Part shown: positions 5,469-7,889 of the stretch, in pieces | How the letters are laid out: every line of letters begins with the position of its first letter | Position numbering within the stretch: the stretch's first letter is position 1 | Translations under genes and position numbers: made by a program | From: LMUY01 sp964242215 | GTDB lineage: Bacteria > Pseudomonadota > Alphaproteobacteria > Acetobacterales > Acetobacteraceae | Direction of reading: 5' to 3' | Assembly: GCA_964242215.1 (NCBI GenBank) | Contig: CAXTCJ010000191.1 | Location: 1-7,889, forward strand | Length of the DNA stretch: 7,889 nucleotides | Notes under the pieces: model-generated | The model's database searches: none | The model's input: the letters and a program-made list of their open reading frames with translations, nothing else | Told to the model about the DNA's origin: nothing

Positions 5469-6818
5469 ATGCCGCGGCGGCAAATCAAGCTCGGGCTTTC
5501 GATGCGCTACCTGGGCTATCACGACGCCGCCTGGCGCCACCCCGAGGTCGATCCGGATGCCGCGAGCAGCTACCAGCACTTCCTGCATTGCGCGCGCCGC
5601 GCCGAGGAAGGCAAGTTCGACATGGTGTTCTTCGCCGACGGCATCGGCGTGCGCGCCAACGACGAGCCGCCGGGTTCGCTCAGCCATTCCAATCGCAATG
5701 TGGAGCTCGAGCCGCTGACCCTGCTCTCGGCGATCGCCCCGATGACGCGCCACATCGGCTTGGTGACGACGGCTTCCACCACCTACAATGAGCCGTACCA
5801 CATCGCCCGCCAATTCGCCTCGCTGGACCACATCAGCGGCGGCCGGGCGGGGTGGAACATCGTCACCTCGTGGTCGCAGCAGGAGGCGTGGAACTTCAGC
5901 CGCGACGCGCATCTCGATTACGACACGCGCTACGACCGTGCGAAGGAGTTCGTGGACGTCGTCACCGGGCTGTGGGACAGCTGGGAGCCGGATGCCTTCG
6001 TGCACGACAAGGCGACCGGGCAATTCTACGACCCGGCGAAGCTGCACGTGCTCAATCACAAGGGCCCGCACTTCCAGGTGCGCGGCCCGCTCAGTGCCAA
6101 GCCGACGCCGCAGGGCCGTCCTATTTTGGTGCAGGCGGGGGCGGCCGAGCAGGGGCAGCAAATCGCCGCGTCCAATGCGGACGTGGTGTATTCCTCGGCG
6201 CTCGAGCTTGGGGCGGCGCAGGCCTATTACGCCGGGCTGAAGCAACGCACGACGGAGGCGGGGCGCGACCCCGACCATTTGAAGATCATGCCGGCCCTGG
6301 TCGCCATCGTCGGGCGCACGCGGCAGGAGGCGCAGGATAAACTCGACCAGTTGCAGGCGCTGATCGATCCGCTCATTGGGCTGGCGCAGATCTATGTGCA
6401 GATGGGCGACCTGTCCGGCTATCCGCTGGACGGCCCGGTGCCGGAGCCGGTGAACGCGCCGGTGCGCAGCCTCGCGTATAAATGGTGGGAGAAGGCGAAG
6501 GCGCAGAACATGACGATCCGCGAGTTCTGCGTCGAGCACGCCGGTGGCGGCGGGTTCCGGTTGGTCGGCACCGCCGCCGATATCGCCGACGGTATCGAGG
6601 AATGGACCGAACAGGGGGGCGCCGACGGGTTCAACCTGACGCCGACGCACCTGCCACACGGCATCGACGAGTTCGTGGAGCACGTGGTGCCGGAGTTGCA
6701 GCGCCGGGGCATGTTCCGTCGCGAATACGAGGGCACAACACTTAGGGACAACCTTGGCCTGCCGCCTTATGTCAGCCGGTGGCAGCATGCTTCCGAGTTG
6801 GGCTCGGTTTCACAATGA
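5469..6818 (+). CDS. LLM-class flavin-dependent monooxygenase, NtaA/SnaA/DszA family (copy 2)
   Basis: This 449-aa protein is a second full-length monooxygenase of the NtaA/SnaA/DszA branch, expected to use FMNH2 from a partner reductase. Landmarks are IKLGLSMRYLGYH (6-18), ARRAEEGKFDMVFFAD (42-57), the STTYNEPYHIARQFASLDH stretch (103-121), hallmark GGRAGWNIVTS (124-134) and LWDSWEPDAFVHD (168-180). They continue with PQGRPILVQAG (214-224) and a C-terminal VPELQRRGMFRREYEGTTLR block. The FVAPG of copy 1 is LVQAG here, the more usual family form. The two copies align end to end but differ at many positions, so they are distant paralogs rather than a recent duplication. The start at 5469 is supported by GGAAGGGAGAG a few bases upstream. 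The stop overlaps the beta-lactamase start (ATGA, 6815-6818), implying one transcript and coupled translation. It diverges from the binding-protein gene and probably shares its regulation. The substrate is not assignable from sequence. Confidence 0.93.
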   Translation: MPRRQIKLGLSMRYLGYHDAAWRHPEVDPDAASSYQHFLHCARRAEEGKFDMVFFADGIGVRANDEPPGSLSHSNRNVELEPLTLLSAIAPMTRHIGLVTTASTTYNEPYHIARQFASLDHISGGRAGWNIVTSWSQQEAWNFSRDAHLDYDTRYDRAKEFVDVVTGLWDSWEPDAFVHDKATGQFYDPAKLHVLNHKGPHFQVRGPLSAKPTPQGRPILVQAGAAEQGQQIAASNADVVYSSALELGAAQAYYAGLKQRTTEAGRDPDHLKIMPALVAIVGRTRQEAQDKLDQLQALIDPLIGLAQIYVQMGDLSGYPLDGPVPEPVNAPVRSLAYKWWEKAKAQNMTIREFCVEHAGGGGFRLVGTAADIADGIEEWTEQGGADGFNLTPTHLPHGIDEFVEHVVPELQRRGMFRREYEGTTLRDNLGLPPYVSRWQHASELGSVSQ

Positions 6819-7657
6819 CGCTGTCCCGGCGGGCGTTGTTGGCTGCTCCTGCACTGTTCGCCATGGGCGCGGGCGGAACGGAGTCAGGCTTGGGTGAACT
6901 CGAAGCCCGCTATGGCGGGCGGCTCGGCGTGGCCATTCTCGACAGCGGCACGATGACCCTGGTGGCCCATCGCGGCGACGAGCGCTTTCCGCTGTGCAGC
7001 ACCTACAAGATCCTGGCCGCGGCCTTCGTCCTGGCGCGGGTCGACCGCGGCGAGGAGCGTCTCGATCGGCGGGTTAATTACGGGCGCGGGGACCTCGTGG
7101 CTTATTCCCCCGTCGCCGGCAAGCATGCGGATGGCGACGGGATGACCATGGGCGAACTCTGCCAGGCGGCGGTGACGCTGAGCGACAATACGGCGGGCAA
7201 TCTGCTGCTCGACAGCTTTGGCGGGCCGTCGGGGTTGACGACTTACCTGCGCTCGATCGGCGACGACGTGACCCGGCTCGACCGTCGCGAACCGGAGTTG
7301 AACGAGGCAAAACCCGGTGATGACAGGGATACCACTACCGCGGTTGCAATGGCCGGTGTCTTGCAGAGGACAGTGCTCGGAACCGCGTTGTCCGTTGTAT
7401 CCCGCGCGCAGTTGGCAGGGTGGCTGGTGGACAGCCAAACGGGAGATGCGCGCTTGCGGGCCGGTGTGCCGAAAGGCTGGCGTGTGGGGGATAAGACTGG
7501 GTCTGGGGCGCACAATGTCACGAACGACGTTGCGATTATCTGGCCCCCGGGACGGCCGGCCCTGATTGTGACGGCTTATTACCTGGACGCTACCGGATCA
7601 GACGGCGAGCGCAATGCAATCCTGGCGGAGGTTGGGCGGTCCGCGGCTGGAGCTTGA
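6815..7657 (+). CDS. bla: Class A serine beta-lactamase, Tat-type signal
   Basis: This 280-aa exported enzyme hydrolyses the beta-lactam ring of penicillin-like compounds by an acyl-serine mechanism. The ATG at 6815 overlaps the upstream stop by 4 bp and gives MTLSRRALLAAPALFAMGAG, a twin-arginine export signal; the in-frame ATG at 6779 would only add 12 unneeded residues. All class A active-site elements are present in order. They are STYK at 62-65 (nucleophile Ser62, preceded by Cys61), YSP at 97-99, SDN at 123-125, EPELN at 159-163 with the deacylating Glu159, and KTGSG at 227-231. The omega-loop salt-bridge pair is present (Arg157 and Asp172), as is an Arg at 213 or 215 near the KTG strand. 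The residue after KTGS is Gly, so the Cys69-Cys238 disulfide of KPC/NMC-type carbapenemases is not expected. One extra residue sits between STYK and SDN relative to TEM. It looks intact and active. No ampR, blaI or blaR gene is adjacent; expression probably follows the monooxygenase gene. Confidence 0.95.
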   Translation: MTLSRRALLAAPALFAMGAGGTESGLGELEARYGGRLGVAILDSGTMTLVAHRGDERFPLCSTYKILAAAFVLARVDRGEERLDRRVNYGRGDLVAYSPVAGKHADGDGMTMGELCQAAVTLSDNTAGNLLLDSFGGPSGLTTYLRSIGDDVTRLDRREPELNEAKPGDDRDTTTAVAMAGVLQRTVLGTALSVVSRAQLAGWLVDSQTGDARLRAGVPKGWRVGDKTGSGAHNVTNDVAIIWPPGRPALIVTAYYLDATGSDGERNAILAEVGRSAAGA

Positions 7658-7669
7658 TGCCTCTCGGTC

Positions 7670-7763
7670 GCCCTGGGAGAGGGCAGGGGTTTCGAGCCAC
7701 TTGAGCCACGCACCGAATGAACGGCCACCCCTCACCCCGACCCTCTCCCGCAAGGGGAGAGGG
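7670..7763. repeat. Composite GC-rich palindromic repeat (REP/BIME-like)
   Basis: Two related hairpin modules face each other: 7670-7690 (GCCCT-GGGAG-AGGGC followed by AGGGGT) and 7727-7763 (ACCCCT through GGGAGAGGG). The sequence around CCCTCACCCCGACCCTCTCCC is a form I know to be dispersed in many proteobacterial genomes. A short direct repeat, GAGCCAC at 7694-7700 and 7703-7709, lies between the modules. There is no gene in this 119-bp gap. Confidence 0.7.
7741..7763. terminator. Strong hairpin between convergent bla and EF-G genes
   Basis: CCCTCTCCC (7741-7749) pairs perfectly with GGGAGAGGG (7755-7763) around a 5-nt loop, GCAAG. No T-run follows on either strand, so it is not a textbook intrinsic terminator. 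Its place between convergent genes suits a two-way transcription barrier or 3'-end stabiliser. Confidence 0.5.
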
Positions 7764-7776
7764 AGAAGCGTCGAGG

Positions 7777-7889
7777 TTACGCGGACTTCGCCATGATCTC
7801 GTCGGCGATGTTGCGGGGCACCGGGTCGTAGTGGTGGAACTGCATGGTGAAGGACGCGCGGCCCTTCGTCATGGAGCGTAGGTCGGAGA
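7777..7889 (-). CDS. fusA: Elongation factor G, C-terminal end
   Basis: The last 36 codons of a minus-strand gene are visible, reading SDLRSMTKGRASFTMQFHHY and ending IADEIMAKSA before the TAA at 7777-7779. The LRS[ML]TKGRASFTM stretch is the conserved final strand-helix of domain V of translation elongation factor G, the GTPase that moves tRNA and mRNA through the ribosome. The motif is diagnostic for EF-G and close relatives. The tail after it (DPVPRNIADEI) is less like the usual DHYEPVPQ form I remember for alphaproteobacterial fusA, so this could be the main fusA or an EF-G-like paralog. The rest of the gene lies beyond the window. Confidence 0.85.
   Translation of the reverse strand, partial: SDLRSMTKGRASFTMQFHHYDPVPRNIADEIMAKSA

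Noticed and set aside
5448..6788. Long open frame of 446 codons on the minus strand opposite the second LLM gene
   Set aside because: It is the antisense of a clear LLM monooxygenase. The His/Arg/Leu-rich translation is typical of the shadow frame of GC-rich codons, and it matches no family I know.
6815..7657. KPC/NMC-type carbapenemase
   Set aside because: Cys is present before the nucleophile, but the partner position after KTGS is Gly, so the defining disulfide cannot form; class A assignment is all that the sequence supports.
7614..7796. Plus-strand 60-codon frame with PLTPTLSRKGRG
   Set aside because: This peptide is a familiar spurious translation of the CCCTCACCCC-type palindromic repeat; the frame also overlaps the end of bla.

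Overview
The window looks like chromosomal DNA from a GC-rich alphaproteobacterium, most likely in or near the Acetobacteraceae. This rests on very high GC at third codon positions, an overlapping pepA-holC pair typical of alphaproteobacteria, and intergenic palindromes of a kind common in that class. The family-level assignment is inference; no rRNA or other marker is present.

Layout. (1) 1-956, plus strand: the 3' end of leucyl aminopeptidase (pepA), overlapping by 4 bp with holC, the chi subunit of DNA polymerase III. (2) 1017-2066, plus strand: two unrecognised genes. One is a membrane-anchored or secreted Pro/Ala-rich protein of 234 aa with an AANP[ST] repeat. The other is an 82-aa protein with a TSPx repeat. 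(3) 2103-2231: a compact 129-bp inverted-repeat element filling the gap between convergent genes. (4) 2236-5347, minus strand: a Tat-type peptide/nickel-class ABC solute-binding protein (transcribed first), then a 239-bp gap holding a perfect 32-bp inverted repeat pair, then a flavin-dependent monooxygenase of the NtaA/SnaA/DszA branch of the luciferase-like (LLM) family. (5) 5348-5468: a divergent promoter region. (6) 5469-7657, plus strand: a second, different LLM monooxygenase whose stop overlaps the start of an intact class A beta-lactamase (ATGA). (7) 7658-7776: a short palindromic repeat and terminator-like hairpin. (8) 7777-7889, minus strand: the last 36 codons of an elongation factor G gene.

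The accessory part is 2236-7657: two LLM monooxygenases, one exported binding protein and one exported serine beta-lactamase around a shared divergent promoter. LLM monooxygenases of this branch oxidise small organic substrates (nitrilotriacetate, EDTA, sulfones, pristinamycin precursors) using FMNH2 from a separate reductase. Family 5 binding proteins sit beside such enzymes in known EDTA-degradation loci. The simplest reading is a scavenging or catabolic cassette in which the binding protein captures a small amide, peptide or chelate-like compound and the monooxygenases attack it. The beta-lactamase might open a lactam ring in the same pathway or might only protect the cell. No permease, ATPase, flavin reductase or regulator gene lies in the window, so the cassette depends on functions encoded elsewhere. 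The individual families are known; the gene combination is the main point of interest.
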